NCBI GenBank assembly: GCA_030159075.1
Contig: BROG01000025.1
Span: 621,001-685,000 of the forward strand
Direction: 5' to 3'
Length of the DNA stretch: 64,000 bases
Source: Atrina japonica
Taxonomy: Eukaryota > Mollusca > Bivalvia > Pterioida > Pinnidae
Shown: positions 35,313-47,139 of the stretch, one piece after another
How positions within the stretch are numbered: the first letter of the stretch is position 1
How the letters are laid out: the number at the start of each line of letters is the position of its first letter
Made by a program: the position numbers and the translations under genes
The notes under the pieces: generated by a model
The model's database searches: none
Told to the model about the DNA's origin: nothing
Seen by the model: only the letters and a program-made list of their open reading frames with translations

Positions 35313-35482
35313 GTTTATTGTTGTTGAACGTCCCACTCAAGAATATTTAACACGGAACCTCCAGTTGTTAATGTCTCATTCGAAAGACAGGAAACCAACC
35401 TGTCGCCGGCGGGTCCCGAACTCTCGAACTCACGACCTCACGATACAGAGTCGAGCGCGCTACCGACTGAGCCAGGCCTGCT
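35313..35482 (-). mobile_element. tRNA-derived SINE, family 1, internally deleted
   Basis: On the minus strand the head has the A box TGGCTCAGTCGG (plus-strand 35464-35475) and a B box region with a short duplication (CGAACTCT/CGAACTCA). About 100 bases of the body between AAGAATATTT and ACACGG are missing compared with the copy at 10.7 kb. Confidence 0.75.
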
Positions 35483-35698
35483 CTCTGTGTACTTGTAAAA
35501 ATGTGTCAAGTCATCTTGCTAGAGTTATATTTTGTAGTCAAGGATGTGTGTAATTCCATTTGTGTAATTATATATCTACCAGTATTCCGCGTGGGCTTAA
35601 TCCTTAAGAAGTCTTTTAAGTTACTTTTTATAGTATTATATACCTATCAGGTCATGTTTTAAACTTGAGACTTTCATTTAAAATATAGATGTATGTAC

Positions 35699-35765
35699 AG
35701 TCTAACGCAGATTATTCGGACGCCGATTATCCGGATTTTTCGCTCGTACGGACAAATGCCATATC
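35699..35765. mobile_element. Possible pogo/Tigger-type element end
   Basis: ACAGTCTAACGCAGATTATT followed by CGCCGATTATCCGGATTTTT resembles pogo/Tigger-like terminal sequence. The matching right end was not found. Confidence 0.35.
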
Positions 35766-35769
35766 CCCC

Positions 35770-37390
35770 AATATTTTTACCAAGGTAAAAATTGTAACGT
35801 AAGTTCACTGACAAAATGGTTCACAAAATGTCTTGTAAGTATTGAAATAGCATCAAAAAACTAGTCATTCTCTTTATTGTTTTAAATAATTAAGTTGTTT
35901 TAGCCTTTGTAGGGGATCTGAGATCAAGCTAAGACCTTAAAAACAGCCGACATATTGATAGGCTACTGCAACATTGATGGTCGCAAGTGTCGTAACAAGC
36001 GACCGTAAAGAAGATTCAATCATTAAAACTACAACTTAAATAACATTTCAAATAAATAAATATTTCTTACCGATATGCAATATCAGTTTCACTCTTTATT
36101 TTGTTTTTCAAGTTTATTAGTCTTATGGGTAAACACAAGCGAAGCATGTGTTACCGACTGCCCCAAGTTGGCAAACATCAGGAGGGGGTGCGATACGGGA
36201 GGACATGTAAAATTTATTTCACAATAATGACACTACCAAGTCATGTAAAATCAAATTTGCTCACCTGTGTAACTTGTTTAAAATTGATATGTCAAGTACA
36301 AAATTAAGACATTGACGGATAGAAAAAATAATAGCTTTATCAAGGAATTTAATTATGATTAAAGCAATGTGGTACAGGCGCCCCATATCGGGACACATGC
36401 TATGGAAATCTAGGTCAAGTTTGCAACAGACCAAAGTGTCAGATTTCTTCAAATCACAGTGACTTTTATGACTAAAGATAATGTCAGTGAGCTAGCACTT
36501 ACGTGATTTTCCCATTCCTATTAACGGGAGAACATTTGTAGATGTAAAATTAATGTAGAACAACATCGAACAATTTCTGCATATTTGCAAAAAGTATTTT
36601 CATTCTTATTTATATCATTTTTGAATAGCCATGGTTTACAAAACTTGTTTAACCCGAAAAAAATAATAATGGAAACAAAGTAGCGATGCCTATACACTTA
36701 CCAGAGATAAAATGTTGGGCTTGTATTAATTAGTTAATATCGCAATGTGTTGTGAGATGAAATGAAAGTATAGATCAGAAACCTGAGAGGAACCTTAGGA
36801 TTGCTTGATATTATATCCTAGTGCATGGAAGATATCTATGAATCTTCCAAGGCAAAATCACAGCTTGAATTTATTACATGACGTCGACCTACACCTAACT
36901 AAAATTATATACCATTATATCTCTGTCTGGATTATTAACGAGTGTCTTGCACTGATAGATATATGTATAGGACATAGATATACATGTATCTGTGTAGGAA
37001 ATACAGTAACTGTCAACTGACAGTTCAAAGACTTCATGACCGTCATAAATTTATCACTTATATAGTATATAATTGACTAAAATGACATGCTTGCCCTGTG
37101 TTTTGTAGACTTAAACATGTGATAAGTAAAAAGTAATAGCTACTGCTGTCGGGCTTTGATTTTGATTTTTGATTTTGAAAATTGTTTTAAGCCACACTCC
37201 ACAATTTTTCGGCCAAACTAGACAACCGATTACAATATACCCGGGAATAGACTACCAGAATCCCCCAGTTAAGCTGACAGGCTATATGCTCTTACTATAT
37301 GCTACGGTGTCCCCGCATTTTTTGTCAATGTGCCAAAACCAGACGATTTTTAAAAAGACTTACTAGTTTTTTTTTTATTACGACAAAGCA
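35770..37390. other. Intergenic, little recognised
   Basis: No gene is supported. A short piece of SINE tail in reverse (GTTTTAAGCCACACTCCACA) lies near 37180. Confidence 0.4.
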
Positions 37391-37404
37391 CACATAGTGA
37401 GCAG

Positions 37405-37795
37405 GATATGTTCTGGTTGTAGAATGTTCGTCTCACGTGGTGGAGGTTACGGTTCAGAACACCTGTTAGCGTCTCACCTGAAGCGGAAATGGATTTTCCT
37501 TCATCAATTTCTCGACCTATGAAGTGAAAATCACGAGTAATTTAGATGTAACTTAAAAAAGACGTTTTGCTTGATAAAAATCCCTCTGTGCTTTTGCATT
37601 TTTTGACTCTGTGCTTTAGGTTTGTAACGTGTCCATATACGATAAATTATGGAAGATCGATTGTCTCTTTCAAGGTACATTGTAACCGGATTTTTTCTAC
37701 TTCATCATTAAAAACTGGCCAGCACCATATAATTGCCAAATTGATGAGTGTTGCGTATTGTACTATCAAACAATAAAACCTAAAATATTAGTGTA
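37405..37795 (+). mobile_element. Diverged SINE, family 2
   Basis: A decayed tRNA-like head (GTTCTGGTTGTAGAATGTTC, GGTTACGGTTCAGAAC) precedes the SINE 3' domain (GGTACATTGTAACCGGATTT, AAAAACTGGCCAGCACCATA, GATGAGTGTTGCGT). Confidence 0.55.
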
Positions 37796-38296
37796 AAAGG
37801 TTTGGTGAAATGTAAAATCAATAGAACAAATAACGGGTATTTTCAAAACGGTAAAAAAAGATATGATCGCACGAAACTGTTTGTCCTATACATCTTCGAA
37901 ACTAGTCTTATTGTACATCTACATCGAAGTTACAATTTGCAGTTCGCTGACACTTGCCAAATTTAGATCTACGGAATGGTTTTAAAAGGTGGTCGACCTC
38001 TTAAATGATTGAACTTGAGATGACTGCTACCTAAATGAGACATCTGCATGAAACAATTCAGTCGTATCAGTAAATACAATTTATATGAGAACATTTGATA
38101 CTCATATCACCCGACGGCATATGAGTTATGGAATATTTGAAGTTATTCGTTGAAAACTGATAGTTTTATCATAAAATATAAGGTTTCAGTGATATATATA
38201 TTTGTCTATAACGTCCTATAAAACAAACACAGTTTTAAAACAAAAAGGAAAAAACAACAATGGTTCAACATTTTTGATTTATAACGATGTAAGGCA

Positions 38297-38498
38297 ATGT
38301 GACAAGGATTCGTTCCTAATGTATTTCTTTTGGATTTGACTATGGACTCATGGCGGATGTGACCGGTCAACAGGGAATGTTTACTCCTCCTGGCACCTGA
38401 TACCACCTCTTGATTAATTTCAAGAGGTGGTCTGTGTTTGTCCAATTTTTACCAAAATTGTATCTATATCCTGAAGATTTATACTTTGGTGTCTGCGA
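38297..38498 (+). mobile_element. RT-element fragment 2 (3' UTR only)
   Basis: The piece runs from GTGACAAGGATTCGTTCCT to TATACTTTGGTGTCTG. It contains a local duplication of TCTTGATTAATTTCAAGAGG, absent from other copies. Confidence 0.75.
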
Positions 38499-38799
38499 TT
38501 TTTTATATTTTAAATCGTACAATTCCTTAGCTATACACATGATATAAAACTAAGACTCAGTAATAGATAAATTGCAAAATTCCTTCCAGGCAAATACACT
38601 GTTGCTTAATTTTTTTAAAGTACAATTCTATTTTTCCCTGACAGTTACAATCACATTATGGACAAAAACAATAAAATATCTTTGCCAAATGGTTTGTTGG
38701 CGTTGGTTTTGGAATTGTTATTCAGTAACTTGCAATAACAATACGTCGCTTTATTAGATTGCAAAAGTTTGATTGGGTTCAAATACATAAGGACATTAC

Positions 38800-40020
38800 C
38801 AAGCTGAGTGATATGTAAAACCAACAATATATAACCTGTGTTGATATATATTTGAATAATAATAACTTATGATGTCTTTTCAATACAATTTATTGACAGT
38901 ATCTATATCAGGGTTCATTCTGAGACTGTAACATTGGAAGTTTTAAAATAAGAACATCTGAGTTCCAATAACAGGACATAATGCTAACCGCGTTAAAATC
39001 AATAAATATGGCAAATAATTTCTAAAGCATCACATTCGTCGTCTCAACCACAACTTCTCCCAAAGAGTAGAACCAACGCCTTAAACCCCATCTTTGTAAT
39101 ATTGGTTAAAAAGCCAATGTACAATGTACTAGTAATGTATGTTATGCCATTAATGAGATATCCGGTAAAAACAGAGGCACTCTACTGGTAAAGGACCAGT
39201 TACTGGCTAAAACCACTTACTTCGACAATAACGTCATTTAGTTGGACATGAAATATTCCTCTAAAATGGTTACCTCTTATTTCTATATTTGTACAACTTG
39301 TTTTGGTCTTGTGCGATCAACTGTTAGAGCAGATGTCTGCACCAAATGGTTGTTGTTGTTAATAAAAATACATTAAGTAAAACATAAGTATAAAAATAAA
39401 TTAAATTCTCACTATGGTTTGATTATTAACTTTCATATCCACACAAATAGAAGCAGACGCTAGAGAATGGCCAATTTCGTCTTCGGTGTGTACAACGATA
39501 AAACTTTTCCTTCCGATTAAATACGATGCCCAACAGCAAACGACTGATCTAAATAAATCTCACTAAACAAAATATTATACTATATAACCGATCTCACGTA
39601 ATCCACTGATCTTAGCCGGCTACTGGTCCAGAACCAGTATTGCAATACAGTTCTAAAGAGGAAACTACTTACTATCCCGTCTTGAAAAAAAAAACCTTTT
39701 ATTTTGAGGAATTTACCAACAGAACGAAAAAATAACAATAGTCTTCAATTAACATTCATTTGTTTTCTTCAGACGACTATGAAATCTTTTAGATAATCGT
39801 TGTTGCCTCTGTTAGAAATACATACTAAATAGTTTTACCACCACAGGACGCAGTAACAATATTGTAAAAAAAAATCACATCGTACATCCACACTTCTCAT
39901 CTCATCGCTTGGAAAAATGCCAGAAACAAAAGTTCAGTCTAATTGGAGAGCTCTCAAGACGTATCATTAACCATGGGTCTACCATCAAAACAAAAAGACC
40001 AAATAAAACCAATAGGTGAC
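38800..40020. other. Intergenic, nothing recognised
   Basis: AT-rich with no supportable coding or repeat feature. Confidence 0.4.
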
Positions 40021-40031
40021 CATTTCAATCT

Positions 40032-40103
40032 TGACGTCACTGAAGGGTTGCCAAGGCAGTCGCGGATGTTGAGACAAGGGCCATTGGAACAAAATGGCGG
40101 TGG
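40032..40103 (+). promoter_or_regulatory. Promoter-like motif cluster (CRE, X-box-like, CCAAT, YY1-like)
   Basis: Within 72 bases: TGACGTCA (CRE, 40032-40039), GGTTGCCAAGGCAG (RFX X-box-like), CCATTGG (inverted CCAAT, 40081-40087) and AAAATGGCGG (YY1-like, 40091-40100), in a locally GC-richer patch. The motif matches are seen; the promoter role is inferred. No gene was identified on either side. Confidence 0.35.
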
Positions 40104-40729
40104 TAGTTATTTTTATTTTTTTCAGAAAGTTTAAAATAATTATCATGTGGATTTAAAAAATATGATATGAGAATGAGTGCCGGCGAGAAAGAAAAATCTC
40201 AAACAATTTAGACATATTACATTAGACGGAATTTATTGCTCTCTTCCATTATATTGGTAATGTCGTACGGACGCTTTTTTTTTTGCATTTCACAGACTAC
40301 AGTCATTCCCAAGGCATCTTGCAAGATGAATTACTTCTCCAAATGTGCCTAAAACCCTTTGCAATGTGATTCTTCAGCAACATACATATATTGATAATAT
40401 CATGGGACCATTATAGGACATTTATTCAAAGAAATTATATCCCGATGTTATCATTGGTGCGAATTAATGGTATCTCCAACCTACTTGAATTCTGCTATTG
40501 TTTATTTATGATAACTATCAGTCACATGACCTCCATTTGATACAACGTGTTTTGGCTCAAACCCATCAATTTATACAATAATCTGTTAATTATCTTCCAC
40601 ATCGTGTTCTTCATTTCAGTTGTATGTTTCCTTTGTGTATTTGCTTCTTTGCCCTGTCTGTATATCTTTTTGTTCTCACTGCTTCCATTTCCACGTAGTA
40701 AAATAGAACCCGGATATATTGAAATCGAA

Positions 40730-40935
40730 AGGGAATGTATTTTTCTTAAAAACCAAGAGGGTTTTCAAAATAATAGTTGTAATGGTAATAAATATTATAA
40801 GCATAATACCAAAGTGATACTTTTGAAAAATGCCAAAACAAAACAAAATAAAAACATTAGGTCGTGGAATCATTTTTAAATAAAGCGAGATTTCAAAGTA
40901 ACAGGGTTAATCATACATGGGTTAGACTGTATATC
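40730..40935. mobile_element. Pogo/mariner-type MITE remnant
   Basis: AAGAGGGTTTTCAAAATAAT, GAGATTTCAAAGTAACAGGG and TACATGGGTTAGACTGTATA match the family at 33328-33508. It overlaps a chance frame. Confidence 0.35.
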
Positions 40936-40939
40936 GTTT

Positions 40940-41810
40940 ATTCTGTAATCATTTTTAACCTCGGTTCATCTCATCCTGTAAAAGAAAAAGGCCGTCCAGA
41001 AAATTTGACAACTTTTTGTTCGTATTTCAGTCATTTCAGTATACAACGCGCGACGCTTGTCAGAATGTATATATTGTCAATATAAATGCCGTTTGATTGA
41101 CAGATAAATAGAATGGTGGTCGGTATATTTACATATCGCAGTTTTCATATTGAAAAAAATAATGAGATTCGAATATTTTGCATTCATCGTGATCGGTTTA
41201 GTCTCATCTTGAAGAAAGAACTAAATTTAGGGTAGAAAGGTAAAGTAAAGAGTGTGTGATAGATCTTGGTATGATGTCATCTTATAAATAACATACATCA
41301 TTGTGTGACGACATATGAGGAACTTCGATTAAAGCTATAATATACGATGCTTAGTTAAACACTGAGTCAACGGGAGATTGCTTATGGAAATGTAAATACT
41401 GCTGAATAATCATTAATGATTAGACTGCTCAAACGTTTAACCCAGAATGTGGTCCTAATTTATTTGTAAAATATTGCCACTAAAGCTTAAGCATTTTACA
41501 TCGAGACTCTTTTCGGGGACTTTTCATGCAGGAGTTTCCCTGGAAATGTAAAAAATAAAAACAATGCTTTGAAATTTTTGTCAAATAGGAAATGTGGGTT
41601 ATACAGAAAGAAAACGGCATCTATTTTCCTGTTGATATTGAAGTGTTAGTCCGGTACCCACGTAAAAACTCAAAGGCTCAACTAAGATACTGTCGTTACC
41701 ATACAGTTGATAACTATTTACTAAATATTTCAACGATCTAATATATTTCGTCAATTTTCAATAATATTACCACCGATAATTTAATGTATGAATATAATAA
41801 TATAAAACAT
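40940..41810. other. Intergenic, nothing recognised
   Basis: AT-rich, no supportable feature. Confidence 0.35.
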
Positions 41811-42027
41811 TTCAGATACCAAAGTATAAATCTTTAGGATGTCCAGGATATAGGTACAAATCCGGAAAAAATGGACAAACACGGACCTCTGGAAACCAAG
41901 AGGTTAGATCAGATGTCATGGAGGAGTAAACATCCACTGTCGACCGGTCACACCCGCCGTGAGTCCAAAGTCAAGTCCAAATGAAATACGTGAGGAACGA
42001 ATCCTCGTCACAATTGGAACAGACGTC

Positions 42028-42351
42028 TCAACAACCGCCAACGAAAAGGCAACTCAACATTTCACTTAGTGAAACAGAGTAATCGCAAACAAGACTATTA
42101 TACCGACCGCAAAATTTGCGGAATGTTGACATCAAACACGGTTTTCGATATCCCTGTGTCAATAATTTGTCATTGAGTAGTTTACATCTGTATATAAAAT
42201 GTTCAAATGGTGAACACGCCCTGGCATATCGGATCATATGTGAAATATAAACTCCATATGCGGGTGACTGTGGGATATTACTACTTAAATGTGGAAAATA
42301 AACGATGGAAAAGCCGAAATCGTCGCGTTTATCGTATAACTTAGTTGCCAA
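42028..42351 (-). pseudogene. RT thumb-region fragment
   Basis: A 107-codon frame matches the C-terminal part of the same RT in four other places (47354, 51417, 55295 and 58638). Conserved landmarks are KLYDKRDDF, YGVYI, the YARAC/YSRAC segment and FRKF.GRY. Confidence 0.7.
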
Positions 42352-42428
42352 TTTCCTGTTTGTGTTTATAGTAAGTAAAATGTTAAAGTTTGAAGCGTGT
42401 GTCCTTGATTCTGTTGTATCTTTAATTT

Positions 42429-42707
42429 CTAGTTCGTTGGGATATATATCGCATTGACATATGTATAAAAATTGTCATTTTTTCTTGACAAAAAGTCGTT
42501 AATATATCTCAATGTAAAATTAAAGGACTCCACTAGCTTTTTCTTCTTTTGATTCAGCAGTTTCTGAATGAAGTCTACTTCGTATGAATAAAGGAACAGG
42601 TCAGTCAATAAAGGGACACAATGGATGCCCATAGGAATGCCGACAGTTTGTTCAAAGACAGCGTCTCCGAACATTACAAATATATTGTCTATTAGAAATT
42701 CCAGCAT
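42429..42707 (-). pseudogene. RT palm-region fragment with altered catalytic motif
   Basis: It contains QTVGIPMG (motif B-like) and RYINDF where an active RT has YxDD; the first Asp of the pair is Asn. The frame is broken from its neighbours. Confidence 0.7.
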
Positions 42708-44159
42708 TTTTTTTTTATATCAAATTCAGTGTATTTACATGTAGAATCAGAGTGGTATAGGACAAAATAAGAAGATCTATCATGATGACCAATCACTAGA
42801 TATTTAAATTTTCAGGTACCACCTTTAGTGAAAAAACAGCCTTTCTTTTAATTTTTGATGTGGAATTGTTGTGTAAAGAGTAGATAAGTCGTATGTTTTG
42901 ATACTGTGAATTTGAGAGAAATTGTTTACCTTTAAATTTTCTAAAAGTTGTTTAGAATTTTCAAGTATTGATTTACAACGCTTCTGGAATAAGCAACTGC
43001 ACAGTATTGCTGTAGTTTCTCCTTAACGGCTGTCAATATCTTTGCTGGATCCTGTTATGTACCTCTGCTTATATGGGGTTTTATGAAGTTTAGGTATCCA
43101 ATATAAATATGGTAGCTCAAAATCAGTATCGGTTGTAAGTACATCAAAGGAGCGTAATACGGAGTGATTTTGAAGGATCTCGTCCTTTGAAAGTTAGCTA
43201 CGTGTGTATGTAGGATTGCCAAATTGTAATTTTGTGTATATCTAATAAAAAGCCTTTTTTCCAAAGATACTCCAGAAATGATAAGACTATTTGAAACGCA
43301 AATTATAACAAATGCCCTATTCTGATTTCCGGAAGAAGTTTATCATCGTAATAAGTCTATATCAAGTTAAAGATGAAGCATAGAGTAATAATTTTAAAAG
43401 GAGCATGACTTAATATCTTATTTTGTCTGTAACGTACAGGCGCAATGACCCCATACAATACTGAATGTGGCAATATTTTAACCCAGAAGAATTAACAGAG
43501 AGTAACTTTCCTTCGAAGACGCAATGTACAGAATCTCTGGTATCCTGTAAAAACCTGCTGGTTCAATTGATTAGAGTTTGATGCACCATAATAATTTGGC
43601 GAGTTTGAATTCGACTAATTGTTTCCTGTTATTTCTTAAGATTGCTCTATAGATGAAACACACGAGTTGACAACAAATTTAAAATTAAAAACATATAATG
43701 ATATATTTCAAGATTTTAATAATATTGTGATCACAATACAAGTCTATTGGTTTACTTTCTCCGAGGACTGGTATATTATAACCAAACAATTTTGTCAATG
43801 AATTAAATCTAAAATGGAATTTGCAGAAATAAGATAGATAACGGTGTATAATTTTGTGTTTATCTAACAAAACGGATTTTTTCCCAAAGATACACCAGAA
43901 ATGTTAAGATTGTTTGAAACCCAGAATGACAACAAAAACGGATTTTTTCCCAAAGATACACCAGAAATGTTAAAATTGTTTGAAACCCAGATGACAACAA
44001 ATAGTTTACAGCTCTACCTTGAGTGAGTTGTCGAAGTGTGTAGAAGAGAATGGTTATAAATACAATGTTAATTTCCGTAAACGGGGGACATATATAAATC
44101 GTGAAAATTGAACATTTAACACTTCTGATCAAAAGAATGATAAGATTCAATTACATACA

Positions 44160-45785
44160 GGTATTTGCAGTCGATTAACATCAGTTCAAATAATACATTG
44201 TATAAGAATTGAGTTATTCTGAAGGATCGGTTTTAATTAGGTTTTTAGGTCACCTTCAGCTCTTGGTTATAGGTTGCTATCGTCTGTTGTCCGTCGTTGT
44301 CCGTCGTTGTCCGTTATTCAGTTTTACACATTTTCGACTTTTCAAGATCTAGAGGGCCAACTTTACCAAACTTGGCAGACGGTTTCCCCAATTGAAGTCG
44401 CATAGTAAACCAATGGTCAGTGGGAATTTGTTCTACAGAAACTGGATTTAGTTTTGAACCAGTTTTGTAAACGTTCCATTTGTTATATAAACCGGTTTTA
44501 ACTGGTTCTGAACCAAAATTGGTTCATCATTTGTTTTATACTAAACCCAAACCATTCAAACTGCTTCCTGGGGTGGTTTAGTAGGGTTATGAAATAATTT
44601 GTTGCTTAACAACAGGACCAGCTTCGACAACATGGACCAATACTAATATCGGTTGCCTTTTATGTGTCCACTGACCTTTTTATGTATTCGGACAGTAAAG
44701 CTACTCATAATGTTAGAGAGACGGTTTACAATATTAAAACGTTGAAACAATTAATTCAGACTAGGAATAGATCCCCTATATATCGATTGTCATTTTGGTT
44801 TTCATATTATCACTTTTTGATTTACCAGAGGTTACCATTGATTGATTTTCACTTTTTAGCATATTAACCACTGGCAAATCAAGAAGTGAAAAAGTGAAAA
44901 AATTATCGGGGCTGATAAAAATCGTATTATGATTGATGATTGATTTCTATAATTTGCATTATTCTCCATTGATTTTTACATCTCATATAAAAGAGCGACA
45001 AAAGTATACATATTCATGGGAAATCGTCCCGTCTTTAGTCTTGGGGTATTATTTCAATATAATTCTGTATTGCTAATTTGCTAGTAATTTTAGAACGCTC
45101 TGCAGGAACTAAGCTTGCTAAAGCTATGTTATATTTGGCTTTGATGTCAACATTGTCATCTATTTTGGTGACTGCATTATGAATAATAATTTCATCCAGT
45201 TTTACTTATTTCTGTACCCCATTTTGTTAGTTTAAATCATTTATTTGTTTAGCAATAGTAAACCAGTTCTAGTTTCATAATCAACTTACATGAGTTGTTG
45301 AATCTTTTTCTACCATAACTGAAAATCGCTTATTGGTACCATGGACTGTTAGCTAACATCACGTTTAGACACTATCGGGTTCGGACTCTCATAATCACGT
45401 CAAACTTGTATGCCAGTTCAATCCCCAGATTACATCAATATGTCAAAGGTAGGAAATCCAACATTATTAGAGACTACAAAAACGGATCTCTCACTCTCCA
45501 AATACTTTAATCGCCAACTTTGACCGTTGGCAACTAGTCTGGTGCAACTTCATGTACAAACATTTCATTGCAGTAGTAGGACGGGCTCGATTTGTAAATG
45601 AGATTTATTCATCCCTGTTGGTTATTTGTGTGCGTTTAACTAACGTTGCAGATTCGTTTATATCACCGCCTGAGAATGGTATAACAACACAAGTTATGTT
45701 TCAAAAATATGAATTATAATTACATTCCCAAAACAAAATAAAAGCAAGCCAGTTGTTAAATGTAAGTGATGCCCTTGCAATATAA
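44160..45785. other. Intergenic with one dispersed repeat piece
   Basis: 44255-44400 has GTTGTCCGTCGTTGTCCGT and ACATTTTCGACTTTTCAAGA, a piece of a common mollusc dispersed repeat. The rest is featureless. Confidence 0.35.
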
Positions 45786-45789
45786 AATC

Positions 45790-46175
45790 TGATACCAAAG
45801 TACATTTATAAACCTTCAGGCTGTCCAAGACACATATACAAATCTGGTGATACAAACACGGGCCTTTGGAAATCTAAAGGTGGTAACAGGTGCCATGGAG
45901 AAGTAATTATCCGTTGCTGACCGGTCACACTTACCGTAGGTCCACAGTCAAATTCAAATGAAAAAGGTGAGGAAGAAATCCTCGTCACAATTGGTACAAC
46001 CGACGCAATAACCGCAATAGAACAGATAACTCAACATTGCATTTATTGAAGCAAAGTAATCGCACACAAGACTATGATACCGACCATAAAAATTGCAGAA
46101 TGTGCATATTTTGAACATGTCCCGGCATATTGGATCAATACAAACACTATATACAGGTGATTGAGGGATATTACT
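45790..46175 (-). mobile_element. RT-element fragment 4
   Basis: It starts at the shared 3' terminus (GATACCAAAG), passes through the tail and reaches part of the thumb frame. It is strongly diverged and abuts a (TA)n tract. Confidence 0.65.
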
Positions 46176-46179
46176 ACTT

Positions 46180-46185
46180 AATATA

Positions 46186-46281
<96 letters not shown>
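46180..46281. repeat. (TA)n microsatellite between two RT fragments
   Basis: About 100 bases of TA lie exactly between RT fragments 4 and 5. Confidence 0.95.
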
Positions 46282-46282
<1 letters not shown>

Positions 46283-46299
46283 TAATCGCACATACCACA

Positions 46300-46460
46300 G
46301 TATTGATCATCAGTATGCTCCGTAGATAAATATATAGATCTAGTGAACATAGGACAAGCACTGGCCCCGAAAATCCAGAGGTGGAATCAGGGTTCATGGA
46401 AAATAAAGCATCCCTTGTTGACCACTCACACTCGAAGCGAGTCCAGGGTCAAGTTCAGTA
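46300..46460 (-). mobile_element. RT-element fragment 5 (3' tail only, diverged)
   Basis: GGCCCCGAAAATCCAGAGGT followed by GGAATCAGGGTTCATGGA aligns with the tail of other copies (GACCTCTGGAAACCAAGAGG type). Confidence 0.6.
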
Positions 46461-46676
46461 AATTATTAAGGACTCGTGTTTATATGTATGTCGCCATAAA
46501 AAGATATGAAGAGAATAATATTTATGAAAAAATATATATCGACGTTAGAAGAGAATATACAAGAAAACACTTTGGATTATAACATAGAAAAGAAACGCAT
46601 TTTTTGGGGGGTGTATGTCTGTTCAGTTAGGGATATTTTCTCGGCATTTTCACTTCAGGTTTTTGTGATGAATAAT

Positions 46677-47130
46677 GTACAGTCATGGGACATATATATT
46701 CGTCACTTATGTTATTTTCTTCTTTGTTTTATATAAAACCAACAATTTTTAAATGCCCACAAAAACACTTATTTAAGGAATATTTCAAATATTTTATTTT
46801 TACATGAAGAAATTGAATTCATATTTTTAATCTTTTGGAAATTTAGATATACTCATTGTTTATTTTGAGAAAATAATGATTCTGTGGAGGATGAAACTAT
46901 TTCATGTAAATTTTGACATATTTCATTAGACTGAAAGAATAATTACGGAATTTATAAAATGATTGCATGAGAAAAAATACTGACATTTCTGTAAATAAAC
47001 ATGATAATTTAAAAATGCATATTTTAGAAATATGAAATTATCCTACTTTAAATTTGTACAAATTTGTAAAATTCTGGTTTGATTTGTGGATTTTTTCAGC
47101 ATTTAAAAATTGTTGGTTTTATATAAAATA
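46677..47130 (+). repeat. Dispersed repeat, second copy of 1681-2100
   Basis: It begins CAGTCATGGGACATATATAT and carries TTTTATATAAAACCAACAAT and AATAATGATTCTGTGGAGGA. It runs directly into RT fragment 6. Its first ~28 bases also occur (inverted) at 48310-48340 inside or beside fragment 6. Confidence 0.6.
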
Positions 47131-47139
47131 TAAAAAAAT

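Larger units (their letters stand above)
41813..44150 (-). mobile_element. RT-element fragment 3: longest copy, Penelope-type reverse transcriptase, broken
   Basis: This is the longest copy in the window. On the minus strand it carries, from 5' to 3', a partly duplicated N-terminal region (43870-44000), finger sequences (43260-42840), palm sequences (about 42707-42429) with QTVGIPMG and the catalytic-site block changed to YIND, then the thumb (42351-42028) containing KLYDKRDDFGF, and a roughly 210-base 3' tail ending at TTTGGTATCTGA. The palm block resembles Penelope-type RTs (GIPMG followed by P..A/T.L). Frameshifts separate the blocks, so it is inactive. No GIY-YIG endonuclease was seen after the thumb. 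Confidence 0.75.

Noticed and set aside
39943..40134. 63-codon frame over the promoter-like cluster
   Set aside because: The frame has no recognisable domain, and the motif cluster explains the GC rise better than coding does.
40547..40879. 110-codon frame with a hydrophobic N-terminal part
   Set aside because: The hydrophobicity follows from T-rich sequence. It overlaps a MITE remnant and has no splice or family evidence.
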